Positions 16,946-25,916 of a stretch of 64,000 nt of DNA are shown piece after piece (position 1 is the stretch's first letter; each line of letters starts with the position of its first letter). The notes under the pieces were generated by a model. It worked only from the letters and a program-made list of their open reading frames with translations, did no database searches and was not told the DNA's origin. The translations under genes were made by a program, and so were the position numbers. The DNA lies in contig NZ_BAAAFW010000050.1 in the NCBI RefSeq assembly GCF_039523735.1, positions 1-64,000 on the forward strand, written 5' to 3'. This DNA is from Tatumella punctata (lineage in GTDB: Bacteria; Pseudomonadota; Gammaproteobacteria; Enterobacterales; Enterobacteriaceae).

Positions 16946-17938
16946 ATGGCCACCCTGAATGTCAGACGACTGAATAAAAGCTACGCTACAACCCCTGTTT
17001 TTCACGATATCGACTTTACCGCCCGCGAAGGTGAGTTTGTGACCTTATTGGGCCCGAGTGGCTGTGGAAAATCGACACTGTTACGTTGTCTGGCAGGACT
17101 GACGGAAGTGGATAGCGGTGAAATCCTGCTGGACAATCACAATATTGTGAATGTGCCTGTTCAGCAGCGGGGCGTTGGTATGGTGTTCCAGAGTTACGCA
17201 CTGTTCCCGAATATGACGGTCGAAAAAAATGTGGCTTTTGGCCTGAAAATGCAGAAATTACCGGCTGCTGATATCCGCCGCCGGGTCGCCGAGGTACTGG
17301 CTCTGGTTGAACTGCACGAATTTGCCGGCCGTTATCCTCATCAGCTATCCGGCGGACAGTGCCAGCGTGTGGCGCTGGCTCGTTCACTGGTCACCCGGCC
17401 GAAATTACTGTTACTGGATGAGCCACTTTCGGCACTGGATGCCAGGATACGTCGCCATTTGCGTGATCAAATTCGCCTGATTCAGCAGGAGCTGAATCTG
17501 ACCACAATATTTGTGACCCACGATCAGGAAGAAGCTCTGACCCTGTCCGATCGTATCGTATTGATGAATAAAGGTCAGATTGTGCAAAACGGGGCGGCTG
17601 AAGATCTGTATACTCAGCCTGCAGACTTATTTGCTGCCGGTTTTATCGGCAATTATAATTTATTAACGGCCGGACAGGCGACGCAGCTGACCGGACAATC
17701 ATTTCATTCGCATGTAGCTATTCGTCCTGAAACTCTTCGTTTCTGCCCGGCGGAACAGGGGCTTTCTGCGCGTATTCTCAGCAGCAGCCTGCTGGGAAAC
17801 GTGATCCGTTACCGTGTTGAATGTCAGGGCATCGAGCTGTCTGTCGATATGCTTAACCGCCGTGACGATGGTCTCTATCCTGCCGGCCTGCAACTGGGGC
17901 TGCAGATAGATTTTTCCGCATTACGTCAGGTTGCCTGA
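16946..17938 (+). CDS. ABC transporter ATP-binding protein
   Basis: A 330-residue ATPase that powers the import system. Walker A is GPSGCGKST near residue 36, the Q-loop is in MVFQSYALFPNMTV, the ABC signature LSGGQCQRVALARSL near residue 133, Walker B LLLLDEPLSALDARI, and the H-loop FVTHDQEEALTLSDR. A C-terminal TOBE-like segment follows residue 235. This places it in the PotA/FbpC/PhnT class. The ATG at 16946 lies six bases after GAGG; an in-frame ATG at 16934 that overlaps the permease stop has no ribosome site. It is the last gene of the operon. Confidence 0.92.
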   Translation: MATLNVRRLNKSYATTPVFHDIDFTAREGEFVTLLGPSGCGKSTLLRCLAGLTEVDSGEILLDNHNIVNVPVQQRGVGMVFQSYALFPNMTVEKNVAFGLKMQKLPAADIRRRVAEVLALVELHEFAGRYPHQLSGGQCQRVALARSLVTRPKLLLLDEPLSALDARIRRHLRDQIRLIQQELNLTTIFVTHDQEEALTLSDRIVLMNKGQIVQNGAAEDLYTQPADLFAAGFIGNYNLLTAGQATQLTGQSFHSHVAIRPETLRFCPAEQGLSARILSSSLLGNVIRYRVECQGIELSVDMLNRRDDGLYPAGLQLGLQIDFSALRQVA

Positions 17939-18092
17939 CAGGGGGAATTTACAGGCGAATACCGGTGTTAAGGAGCCGTCATCCGATTGTCCGGCCATGC
18001 AGAATGTTATTCTGACGGTTGTCCGGCCAGAGGAGCACGACACGTTTCCGCTGAAGTTACCGGCAACGTGACGGAAAAGGAGTAACCTTAAC

Positions 18093-19718
18093 ATGTTAAC
18101 TTTATTAAATTTATTATCAGCAATCGCGTTACTTGTCTGGGGGACACATATTGTCCGTACCGGCATTATGCGGGTGTATGGCGCTGATCTGCGGCGGGTC
18201 ATCAGCCGCAGTGTCGAAAAAAAGCCGATGGCTTTCCTGGCCGGGATTGGTGTTACCGCGCTGGTACAAAGCAGTAACGCGACGACCTTGCTGGTGACTT
18301 CATTTGTGTCACAGAACCTGATGAGTCTGACCCCTGCGCTGGTGGTGGTACTGGGTGCCGATGTCGGGACAGCCATTATGGCGCGTATTCTGACGTTTGA
18401 CCTGTCCTGGTTGTCACCGTTGTTTATTTTTATCGGGGTGACCTTCTTTCTTAGCCGTAAACAGACCCGGCTGGGACAAATAGGGCGCACCGGGATTGGA
18501 CTGGGGCTTATTTTACTGGCACTGCAACTGATTGTTCAGGCCTCACACCCGATTACCCAGGCGGCCGGCGTTCAGGTACTGTTCTCGTCCCTGACCGGCG
18601 ATATTATTCTTGATGCGCTGGTGGGGGCAGTCTTTGCCATTATCAGTTATTCCAGCCTGGCTGCCGTGCTGATAACCGCTACCCTGACCGCGACCGATGT
18701 TATTTCATTCAAAGTGGCCCTTTGCCTGGTGATTGGCGCTAACTTTGGCAGTGGCCTGCTGGCGATGATCAACAATAGTCGCTCCAACGCGGCAGGGAAG
18801 CGGGTGGCTCTCGGCAGCCTGCTGTTTAAGCTGATTGGCTGTATTATTATTCTGCCCTTTATCAATCTGATCGCCAGTGCGCTGTCACATGTTCCGATGA
18901 GTGATGCGGAACTGGTGATTTCATTTCATGTGTTCTACAACGTTATTCGCTGCCTGGCACTGGTTCCCTTCAGCGGAGCGATGGCGCGGTTATGTACCCG
19001 GCTGATAAATGATGATGTGGACAATGATCTGCGCCTGAAGCCAAAGCATCTGGACTACAGTGCTCTGGATACGCCAGCGCTGGCGCTGGTCAATGCCGCC
19101 CGTGAGACTCTGCGTATCGGAGATGTGCTGGAACAGATGCTGCAGACTCTGACAAAGGTGATGCACGGTGAAGTACGCGAGGAAAGAACGGTCCGGCGGC
19201 TGGATGATGATGTGGATGTACTCTATACCGCCATTAAACTCTATCTGGCACAGATGCCAAAGGAAGATCTGGCTGAGCAGGACTCCAGGCGCTGGGCTGA
19301 GATTATCGATCTGGCGGTAAATCTTGAACAGGCCGGCGATATTATTGAGCGGATGTCGGCGGATGTCGCCGCGAAATCGCTGGCTGCCCACCGGCCATTT
19401 TCTGCGGATGGTATGCAGGAACTGGATACGCTGCAGGAACAGCTATTGAAAAATTTACATCTCAGTCTGTCGGTCTTTATTTCACAGGATATACAGACCG
19501 CAAAGCGGCTGCGGCGGGCTAAACATCGTTTTCGTATTCTTAACCAGCGCTACTCTCTGGCGCACGTTAACCGGTTACATCTGCAAAATGTACAGAGTAT
19601 CGAAACCAGTTCTCTGCACCTCGGATTACTGGGGGAGATGAAACGTCTGAACTCCCTGTTCTGTGCGGTTGCCTACAGTGTACTTGAACAGCCAGAGCCG
19701 GATGATAACCGTGACTAA
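18093..19718 (+). CDS. yjbB: Na+/Pi-cotransporter family protein with PhoU-like domain
   Basis: A 541-residue membrane protein of the NptA/PNaS phosphate family, collinear with E. coli YjbB (543 residues), which has been linked to phosphate export. The membrane domain has two inverted repeats, the first with the hallmark LVQSSNATTLLVTSF near residues 55-69 and the second with IISYSSLAAVLI. From about residue 320 a helical PhoU-like cytoplasmic domain follows. Its place upstream of lysC is as in E. coli. It lies 154 bp after the transporter operon on the same strand; export of phosphate released by the upstream hydrolase is a tempting but unproven link. Confidence 0.92.
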   Translation: MLTLLNLLSAIALLVWGTHIVRTGIMRVYGADLRRVISRSVEKKPMAFLAGIGVTALVQSSNATTLLVTSFVSQNLMSLTPALVVVLGADVGTAIMARILTFDLSWLSPLFIFIGVTFFLSRKQTRLGQIGRTGIGLGLILLALQLIVQASHPITQAAGVQVLFSSLTGDIILDALVGAVFAIISYSSLAAVLITATLTATDVISFKVALCLVIGANFGSGLLAMINNSRSNAAGKRVALGSLLFKLIGCIIILPFINLIASALSHVPMSDAELVISFHVFYNVIRCLALVPFSGAMARLCTRLINDDVDNDLRLKPKHLDYSALDTPALALVNAARETLRIGDVLEQMLQTLTKVMHGEVREERTVRRLDDDVDVLYTAIKLYLAQMPKEDLAEQDSRRWAEIIDLAVNLEQAGDIIERMSADVAAKSLAAHRPFSADGMQELDTLQEQLLKNLHLSLSVFISQDIQTAKRLRRAKHRFRILNQRYSLAHVNRLHLQNVQSIETSSLHLGLLGEMKRLNSLFCAVAYSVLEQPEPDDNRD

Positions 19719-19722
19719 GCCA

Positions 19723-19750
19723 GTGATGCCGGTCCTCCGGCATCACATTT
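19723..19750. terminator. bidirectional terminator between yjbB and the BASS-family gene
   Basis: A perfect stem GTGATGCCGG / CCGGCATCAC with a TCCT loop followed by ATTTT, five bases after the yjbB stop. It serves the two convergent genes. Confidence 0.85.
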
Positions 19751-19757
19751 TACCAGG

Positions 19758-20675
19758 TTATTTTTTATCTGCCGGTTTACCGGACCAGTAGCCTGACAGC
19801 AGTGAACCTGACAGGTTATGCCATACGGAAAACAGTGCACCGGGTAAGGCGGCCAGCGGGGAAAAATAGAGTTTACCTAAGGTCGCTGCCAGCCCTGAAT
19901 TCTGCATGCCCACTTCCAGGGCCAGTGTCCGGCAGGTGGATTCATCAAATCCGAACAGTTTTCCGCCCCAGTAGCCGCCGAGCAGGCCAATAGCGTTATG
20001 CAGGATCACGGCCGCAATCACCATCAGCCCGACCGAGCCAATAAATGGCTGACTGCCGGCGACAACCGCACTGATAATCAGCAAAATACACAGCATTGAG
20101 AATACCGGCAGATAGGGTTCTGCTTTTTTCACCTGCGCAGTCAGGCTGTGGTGAACTATCAGCCCCAGCCCGATCGGAATAAGAACGATTTTTACGATAC
20201 TCCACAGCATGCCGGCGACATCCACCTGAATATGGGTATCGACATACAGCCGGGTCAGCAGCGGGGTGGCGATAACACCGACCAGTGCCGAGACCGAAGA
20301 AATAGTCACTGACAGGGCCACATCCCCTTTAGCCAGATAGATCATGACATTCGAGGCAGTACCACTGGCCACACTGCCGACCAGAATCATGCCCGCAGAT
20401 AAATCCGGAGGCATATGGAATAACTTCGCCAGCCCCCAGGCGGCCAGCGGCATAACGAAATAGTGCAGAAAAGTACCGGCCAGCACCGGCGCCGGACGGG
20501 TCAGTACCCGTTTGAAATCGTCAACACTCAGGGTCACACCCATCCCGAACATAATGAGCATTAACAGTTCGCTGACTCCGGGGCCGATAGGCAGAAAAGT
20601 TGCCGGTGAATAATAGGCTGCCACCGACAGCAGAATGGCCCATAGGGGAAACAGGCGGGTAATGTTGGCGAGCAT
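19758..20675 (-). CDS. bile acid:sodium symporter family transporter, PanS-like
   Basis: A 305-residue inner-membrane protein of the BASS family with about ten transmembrane helices. Family features are MFGMGVTLSVDDFKRVL near residue 43, GSVASGTASNVMIYLAKGDVALSVTIS near residue 98, and a late EVGMQNSGLAATLGKLYFSP. The Salmonella member PanS carries ketopantoate or pantoate, and the overall character here is close to that subgroup, but I cannot exclude another organic anion. It is a single gene, convergent with yjbB and on the same strand as lysC with about 250 bp between. Confidence 0.82.
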   Translation of the reverse strand: MLANITRLFPLWAILLSVAAYYSPATFLPIGPGVSELLMLIMFGMGVTLSVDDFKRVLTRPAPVLAGTFLHYFVMPLAAWGLAKLFHMPPDLSAGMILVGSVASGTASNVMIYLAKGDVALSVTISSVSALVGVIATPLLTRLYVDTHIQVDVAGMLWSIVKIVLIPIGLGLIVHHSLTAQVKKAEPYLPVFSMLCILLIISAVVAGSQPFIGSVGLMVIAAVILHNAIGLLGGYWGGKLFGFDESTCRTLALEVGMQNSGLAATLGKLYFSPLAALPGALFSVWHNLSGSLLSGYWSGKPADKK

Positions 20676-20931
20676 AACCAGAATTCCTTATTATTTTTAG
20701 CCGGATGCGTTCCGCGGGCATGCCACAGAACAGCGTCTTTAGCGTATTGACAGGTAACCGTCGATCATAACATTTCGATCTGATGACAACAGGGGGGCAG
20801 GAAAACTTCATGATTTGTGCTGTAAAGCGCAGAAAACTCAGTGAATGATCTGTGGTTTCGCGGACAGGGTAGCAAATGGTTCAGAAAACCGGACAGACCA
20901 CAGAGCATTTTCATGACCTGTCCGGAGAGAG

Positions 20932-22287
20932 TTACTCGAAAATATGCTGATGCAGCGTCCGGACAGCGTGTTCAGCGTCGTTGCCCGGGACCAGGAAACA
21001 TAAGTTATAGTTACTGGCACCGTAGCAGATCATCCGCAAACTGAACTGTTCCATCACGCCGAACACTTCTTTACCTATTCCCTGCGACTGTGTCAGCTGA
21101 TTACCGATCAGTGCGACCAGAGACAGATTCTCTTCCACTTCGACTCTGCATAACGATGACAACTCTGTTAATAATCCCGTGGTCAGTAAACTTCCATGGT
21201 GCGAGGTCGAACCGGTGGTATCCAGGGTCAGGGCGACACTGACTTCCGAGGTGGTAACCAGATCGACGGAAATATCATGCCGCGCCAGGATAGCAAATAC
21301 TTCGGCCAGGAAACCACGGGCATGGAGCATATTCAGGCTATGCAGGGTCAGTAATGTCTGATTCCGGCGCAGGGTGACAGCACGAAACAGCGGCTGTTGG
21401 CGGGTCTGATTATAGACGATGGTTCCGCCCCCCTCAGGGGCCTGGCTGGAACCGACAAAGACCGGAATATCATTACGTACGGCCGGCAGTAAGGTTGCAG
21501 GGTGCAGAACTCTGGCTCCGAAGGTCGCCATTTCGGCGGCTTCTTCAAAGGTTATTTCATCAATACGTTTGGCGGTCGGAACAATTCGTGGGTCGGTAGT
21601 ATAAATGCCCTGAACATCCGTCCAGATATCAATACGTTGTGCTTTCAATGCTTCGCCGAGTAATGCAGCCGTATAATCACTGCCACCTCTGCCAAGGGTG
21701 GTTGTCAATCCGCCGGCCTCGCAACCGATAAACCCCTGGGTGATCACCAGTGACTCCGTTATCAGAGGGGTCAGCACGCTATCCGACAGCTCTGCCAGCG
21801 CAGCGATATCCGGTTCTGCATGTCCGAAGCGGTTACTGGTCTTCATTACCCGCCGCACGTCAAACCACTGCACCGGCACACCGCGTTCACGGATAATTTC
21901 GCTAAATAATAATGTTGATAATAATTCGCCGTGACTGACTAATTCATCGGCCAGACAGGCGGAAGGCGTTAAGGCTGCTTTATCCGCCAGCAGTGCAATA
22001 TTTTCCAGGATACGACTGACTTCTTCACGGATGACTACGGCTGCACGCAGTTTATCCACAATGGCATACTGAATCCGGGCCAGTTTTTCCAGTAACTGTT
22101 GACGCACGGTCACCGGCTGGCCTTCAGACAGCGTAACCAGCAAATTGGTAACACCGGCAGAGGCTGAAAGCACCACCAGTTTAACGTCAGAACGGGATAA
22201 TACGATATCAGCGCTGCGGTTCATGGCATCGAAATCAGCCACGCTGGTTCCGCCAAATTTAGCAACGATTAATGCGGATTGGGACAT
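20932..22287 (-). CDS. lysC: aspartokinase III (lysine-sensitive)
   Basis: LysC phosphorylates aspartate, the first step towards lysine, threonine and methionine. At 451 residues it matches E. coli LysC (449). The N-terminal KFGGTSVADFDAMNRSA motif binds nucleotide, and TTTLGRGGSDYTAA with IDIWTDVQGIYTTDPR complete the kinase domain. The C-terminal third holds paired ACT domains (LTLHSLNMLHARGFLAEVF; SLVALIGNQLTQ) that bind lysine. Expression should be controlled by the lysine riboswitch in its leader. Gene order lysC/pgi, divergent, is the same as in E. coli. Confidence 0.97.
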   Translation of the reverse strand: MSQSALIVAKFGGTSVADFDAMNRSADIVLSRSDVKLVVLSASAGVTNLLVTLSEGQPVTVRQQLLEKLARIQYAIVDKLRAAVVIREEVSRILENIALLADKAALTPSACLADELVSHGELLSTLLFSEIIRERGVPVQWFDVRRVMKTSNRFGHAEPDIAALAELSDSVLTPLITESLVITQGFIGCEAGGLTTTLGRGGSDYTAALLGEALKAQRIDIWTDVQGIYTTDPRIVPTAKRIDEITFEEAAEMATFGARVLHPATLLPAVRNDIPVFVGSSQAPEGGGTIVYNQTRQQPLFRAVTLRRNQTLLTLHSLNMLHARGFLAEVFAILARHDISVDLVTTSEVSVALTLDTTGSTSHHGSLLTTGLLTELSSLCRVEVEENLSLVALIGNQLTQSQGIGKEVFGVMEQFSLRMICYGASNYNLCFLVPGNDAEHAVRTLHQHIFE

Positions 22288-22378
22288 GCAAAACAGCCTC
22301 GTGTCAGGATCTTTAATTCAGCCTTTAGCACAAGGGAGGACAAAAACAGGCAGACTGGTGTGACAGGACAACGAGTCA

Positions 22379-22568
22379 GCCAGAAGCGCCCCACCTTGTT
22401 AAACGTTTTATTATAAACGTTACGACAGTGACAACCCAGAGGATTCAGCCCCTGTGGTCGACGAACAAACATACCGCATGTTTGCAGCCTCGGCGTCACT
22501 CCCCCTGATATGTCGTCTGTGGATACGGTTCCTCTGACATACTGCCTGGGTGACGCGCCTCTTCTGGT
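22379..22568 (-). ncRNA. lysine riboswitch (L-box) upstream of lysC
   Basis: On the lysC strand the leader has the L-box elements in order: P1 strand CCAGAAG directly followed by AGGCGCGTCACCC, then AGAGGAACC, AGGGGGAGTGACGCCGAGG, GGGGCTGAATCCTCTGGG with TTGTCACTGTCGTAACG, and the closing P1 strand CTTCTGG. These agree closely with the E. coli lysC leader. Lysine binding should lower lysC expression; the roughly 90 bp between aptamer and ATG hold the expression platform. Confidence 0.93.
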
Positions 22569-23005
22569 CTACGTAGAATACGTAAGAACTTCTTTAGAAA
22601 TATCCCGTAATCGGCTGCCTGTCAACGGCTATCCGTTACATAAGTATTATTTTGCACTCAGCTGATTAACATCCCGGCAAACTTCAGATTATCTGGCCTT
22701 TTTACGCGGCGCACCTTCGAACAAGACGATAACTCCTGAGGATGGTATCACGGACCACAGCGCACTGAGCGGGATCTGGCGGTCATCAATACCGTCAGGT
22801 GCGGTAAGCGCATAAATTTTTTCCTTTCAACAGTAAGAATCGTCATACTGAGAGTCATCCTTCTGCCGGAAGGGCTGGTGACTGCGGCAGGTATTTGTTT
22901 GAGCATAGTTTCACGCTGTGGCCATGTATCTCCGCTGTCAGCATGGCGCGGGTGAATTTATACTAAAGCCAGATTCACAGTTCATTAATCAATAAGAGTG
23001 TTGTT
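22569..23005. other. intergenic region between the lysC leader and pgi
   Basis: Contains the lysC promoter just upstream of the riboswitch and the pgi promoter near its right end; TATACT at about 22957 is a possible -10. I see no coding ORF and no further structured RNA. Confidence 0.5.
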
Positions 23006-24652
23006 ATGAAAAATATTAATCCGACACAAACTGAGGCATGGAAAGCGCTGCAACAGCATTTCTCTGCCATGAAAGATGTGAGTATTGCTGATCTTTTTGC
23101 CCGTGACCCTCAGCGATTCGCTGAGTTTTCGGCGACATTTGAAGATCAAATCCTGGTCGATTTTTCTAAGAACCGTATCACGCGTGAAACGCTGGACAAA
23201 TTACTCGCCCTGGCGAAAGAGACTGATCTGAGCGGCGCAATTGCCTCCATGTTTTCCGGTGAAAAAATTAACCGTACCGAAGATCGTGCAGTGCTGCATG
23301 TTGCTCTGCGTAACCGCAGCAACACGCCGATCCTGCTGGACGGTAAAGATGTTATGCCCGCGGTCAATGCGGTTCTGCAGAAAATGAAACATTTCTCTGA
23401 GCGCATTATCAGCGGCGAATGGAAAGGTTATACGGGGAAAGCCATTACCGATGTGGTTAATATTGGTATCGGTGGTTCTGACTTAGGGCCATTTATGGTG
23501 ACGGAGGCATTACGTCCTTACAAAAACCATCTGAATATGCATTTCGTCTCGAATGTTGATGGAACCCATATAGCTGAAACCTTACGTCCCCTGAACCCTG
23601 AAACCACGTTATTCCTGGTTGCATCAAAAACCTTTACCACCCAGGAAACAATGACCAATGCCCACAGTGCCCGTGACTGGTTCCTGGCCAGTGCCGGTGA
23701 TGAAAAGCAGGTCGCCAGCCACTTCGCCGCCCTCTCGACCAATGGAAAAGCCGTTTCTGAATTCGGTATCGATACGGACAATATGTTCGAATTCTGGGAC
23801 TGGGTCGGTGGCCGTTATTCGTTATGGTCGGCTATCGGTCTGTCGATTATCCTGTCTGTCGGTTTTGACAATTTTGAACAGTTACTGAGTGGTGCCCATG
23901 GCATGGACCAGCACTTCGCCAATACACCGGCAGAAAAGAACCTGCCTGTGCTGCTGGCGCTGATTGGTCTGTGGTATAACAACTTTTACGGCACCGAAAC
24001 CGAAGCTATCCTGCCTTATGATCAGTATATGCACCGTTTTGCCGCCTATTTCCAGCAGGGGAATATGGAGTCTAACGGGAAATATGTCGATCGTAATGGT
24101 GAGGTGGCAGATTACCAGACCGGGCCGGTTATCTGGGGTGAACCGGGAACCAACGGCCAGCATGCGTTCTACCAGCTGATTCATCAGGGTACCAAAATCA
24201 TTCCTTGTGATTTTATTGCACCGGCCATCAGCCACAATCCGCTCAGTGACCACCATCCGAAGCTGTTGTCTAACTTCTTTGCTCAGACTGAGGCGCTGGC
24301 ATTTGGTAAATCACAGGCAGTGGTGGAGCAAGAGTTTGCTGATGCAGGCAAAACGGCAGCAGAAGTGGCCCATATTGTGCCGTTTAAAGTGTTTGAAGGT
24401 AACCGTCCGACCAACTCTATCCTGCTGCGTGAAATGACGCCTTACTCGCTGGGAGCACTGATTGCCCTGTATGAGCATAAAATTTTCACCCAGGGGGCGA
24501 TTCTGAATATCTTCAGCTTTGACCAGTGGGGGGTGGAACTCGGAAAACAGCTGGCTAACCGCATTCTGCCAGAGCTGACCGGACCCGATGCTGTAACCAG
24601 TCATGACAGCTCGACCAATGGCCTGATTAACCGCTATAAAGAGTGGCGTTAA
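23006..24652 (+). CDS. pgi: glucose-6-phosphate isomerase
   Basis: Pgi interconverts glucose 6-phosphate and fructose 6-phosphate in the cytosol. The 548 residues match E. coli (549). Sugar-phosphate binding segments DVVNIGIGGSDLGPFMVTE near residue 150 and SKTFTTQETMTNA near 210, the catalytic Glu region GPVIWGEPGTNGQHAFYQL near residue 373 and the C-terminal FDQWGVELGKQLA are all present. It is monocistronic, divergent from lysC, and followed by a strong terminator. Confidence 0.98.
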   Translation: MKNINPTQTEAWKALQQHFSAMKDVSIADLFARDPQRFAEFSATFEDQILVDFSKNRITRETLDKLLALAKETDLSGAIASMFSGEKINRTEDRAVLHVALRNRSNTPILLDGKDVMPAVNAVLQKMKHFSERIISGEWKGYTGKAITDVVNIGIGGSDLGPFMVTEALRPYKNHLNMHFVSNVDGTHIAETLRPLNPETTLFLVASKTFTTQETMTNAHSARDWFLASAGDEKQVASHFAALSTNGKAVSEFGIDTDNMFEFWDWVGGRYSLWSAIGLSIILSVGFDNFEQLLSGAHGMDQHFANTPAEKNLPVLLALIGLWYNNFYGTETEAILPYDQYMHRFAAYFQQGNMESNGKYVDRNGEVADYQTGPVIWGEPGTNGQHAFYQLIHQGTKIIPCDFIAPAISHNPLSDHHPKLLSNFFAQTEALAFGKSQAVVEQEFADAGKTAAEVAHIVPFKVFEGNRPTNSILLREMTPYSLGALIALYEHKIFTQGAILNIFSFDQWGVELGKQLANRILPELTGPDAVTSHDSSTNGLINRYKEWR

Positions 24653-24675
24653 GCTCAGTGGTCATTGTCTGACCC

Positions 24676-24698
24676 GGCGGCAGTCATGCCGCCTTTTT
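24676..24698 (+). terminator. pgi terminator
   Basis: Stem GGCGGCA / TGCCGCC with a GTCA loop followed by TTTTT, 24 bp after the pgi stop. Confidence 0.9.
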
Positions 24699-24801
24699 AT
24701 CTTCACCGACAGTGGCGCAAGGTAACTGCCATCCGGAACCACTATGGTGCGGGTTATTCCAGTAACGACATGCAGTGAATTGTATTTTTTGCGGGGAGCA
24801 G

Positions 24802-25227
24802 ATGGATACATCAGAGAAGGCGCCAAAATCGTCTTTAGGCGGTATTATTGCGACGGTTTTACAGTGGGTACTGAATATTGGCCTGATTACGCTGGCTATT
24901 ATTCTGGTGATCTTTTTGGGGAAAGAAACATTACACCTGGCCAATGTGTTGTTTCATACGGGTGAAGAATCATCTTCTTATCTGCTGATTGAAGGCATTG
25001 TTATTTATTTTCTGTACTTCGAATTTATTGCATTGATTGTTAAGTATTTTCAGTCCGGATTCCATTTCCCGCTGCGGTATTTTATTTATATCGGTGTGAC
25101 AGCTATTATTCGTTTAATCATTGTTGACCATCGCAATCCTTTAGATACGTTATGCTATTCAGCGGCATTATTGATTCTGGTCGGTACGTTATGGCTGGCT
25201 AACTCGAAACGTCTGAAAAGAGAATAA
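24802..25227 (+). CDS. psiE: phosphate-starvation-inducible protein PsiE
   Basis: A 141-residue inner-membrane protein with four hydrophobic segments, close to E. coli PsiE (136 residues). The highly conserved core FLYFEFIALIVKYFQSGFHF and the C-terminal LANSKRLKRE tail are present. In E. coli it is induced by phosphate starvation; its function is unknown. The ATG at 24802 follows GGGGAGCAG; the ATG at 24775 would add nine unconserved residues. It sits between pgi and ubiC, where E. coli also has mal genes, absent here. Confidence 0.93.
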   Translation: MDTSEKAPKSSLGGIIATVLQWVLNIGLITLAIILVIFLGKETLHLANVLFHTGEESSSYLLIEGIVIYFLYFEFIALIVKYFQSGFHFPLRYFIYIGVTAIIRLIIVDHRNPLDTLCYSAALLILVGTLWLANSKRLKRE

Positions 25228-25388
25228 TGATCGGTTCTGCTACCGGTATATTAACGGCCGACAGGACTGGCGGCAGAAGATCCTGCTTAGCGGGCATCAG
25301 TCTGCTATAGTGTGCCGGTGAAATGCTCTGTATCTGTGCCTTGTCCGGGACAGTACAGAGCGATATCAACTGATTTCCGGAAACCCGA

Positions 25389-25916
25389 ATGTGTATACAG
25401 GAACGCCTTAAACTGTATCAGCTGCACTGGATGCAGCCCTCAGCCCCTGAAATCCCCCCTGATATAAGGTGCTGGCTGTTTGAGGAACAATCAATGACAG
25501 CCCGGCTGGAAGCGTATTGTCAGAACATCAGCGTAGGTGTGGTCAGTGAGGGGTTTATCGAATACCGCTCATTATTGCCTCATGAACAAGACTATGCCGG
25601 TTTTGATCGCCACCAGAGCTACTGGCTGCGTGACATCATTTTATATGGTGATGGCGTCCCCTGGCTGGCCGGACGTACGGTATTACCTGAGTCGACCCTC
25701 AGCGGGCCTGAGCTGGCCCTGACGTCACTGGGAGAGTGTCCGCTGGGCCGTTACTTATTCTCTTCGCCGTTATTAAGTCGTGATTTTATTCTGCCTGGAA
25801 AAAATGATGATTTATGGGGCCGATATTCATTATTACGTCTTTCAGGAAAACCCCTGATGTTAACCGAGACTTTTTTACCGTTATCTCCGTTGTATCTGGC
25901 CGGAGCTAAAGGATGA
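25389..25916 (+). CDS. ubiC: chorismate pyruvate-lyase UbiC
   Basis: UbiC splits chorismate into 4-hydroxybenzoate and pyruvate, the first step of ubiquinone synthesis. The 175 residues are slightly longer than in E. coli (165). Conserved segments are YWLRDIILYGDGVPWLAGR near residues 78-96, LSGPELALTSLGECPLGRYLF and the C-terminal WGRYSLLRLSGKPLMLTE with the active-site Glu. It overlaps ubiA by four bases (ATGA), so the pair is translationally coupled. Confidence 0.95.
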   Translation: MCIQERLKLYQLHWMQPSAPEIPPDIRCWLFEEQSMTARLEAYCQNISVGVVSEGFIEYRSLLPHEQDYAGFDRHQSYWLRDIILYGDGVPWLAGRTVLPESTLSGPELALTSLGECPLGRYLFSSPLLSRDFILPGKNDDLWGRYSLLRLSGKPLMLTETFLPLSPLYLAGAKG

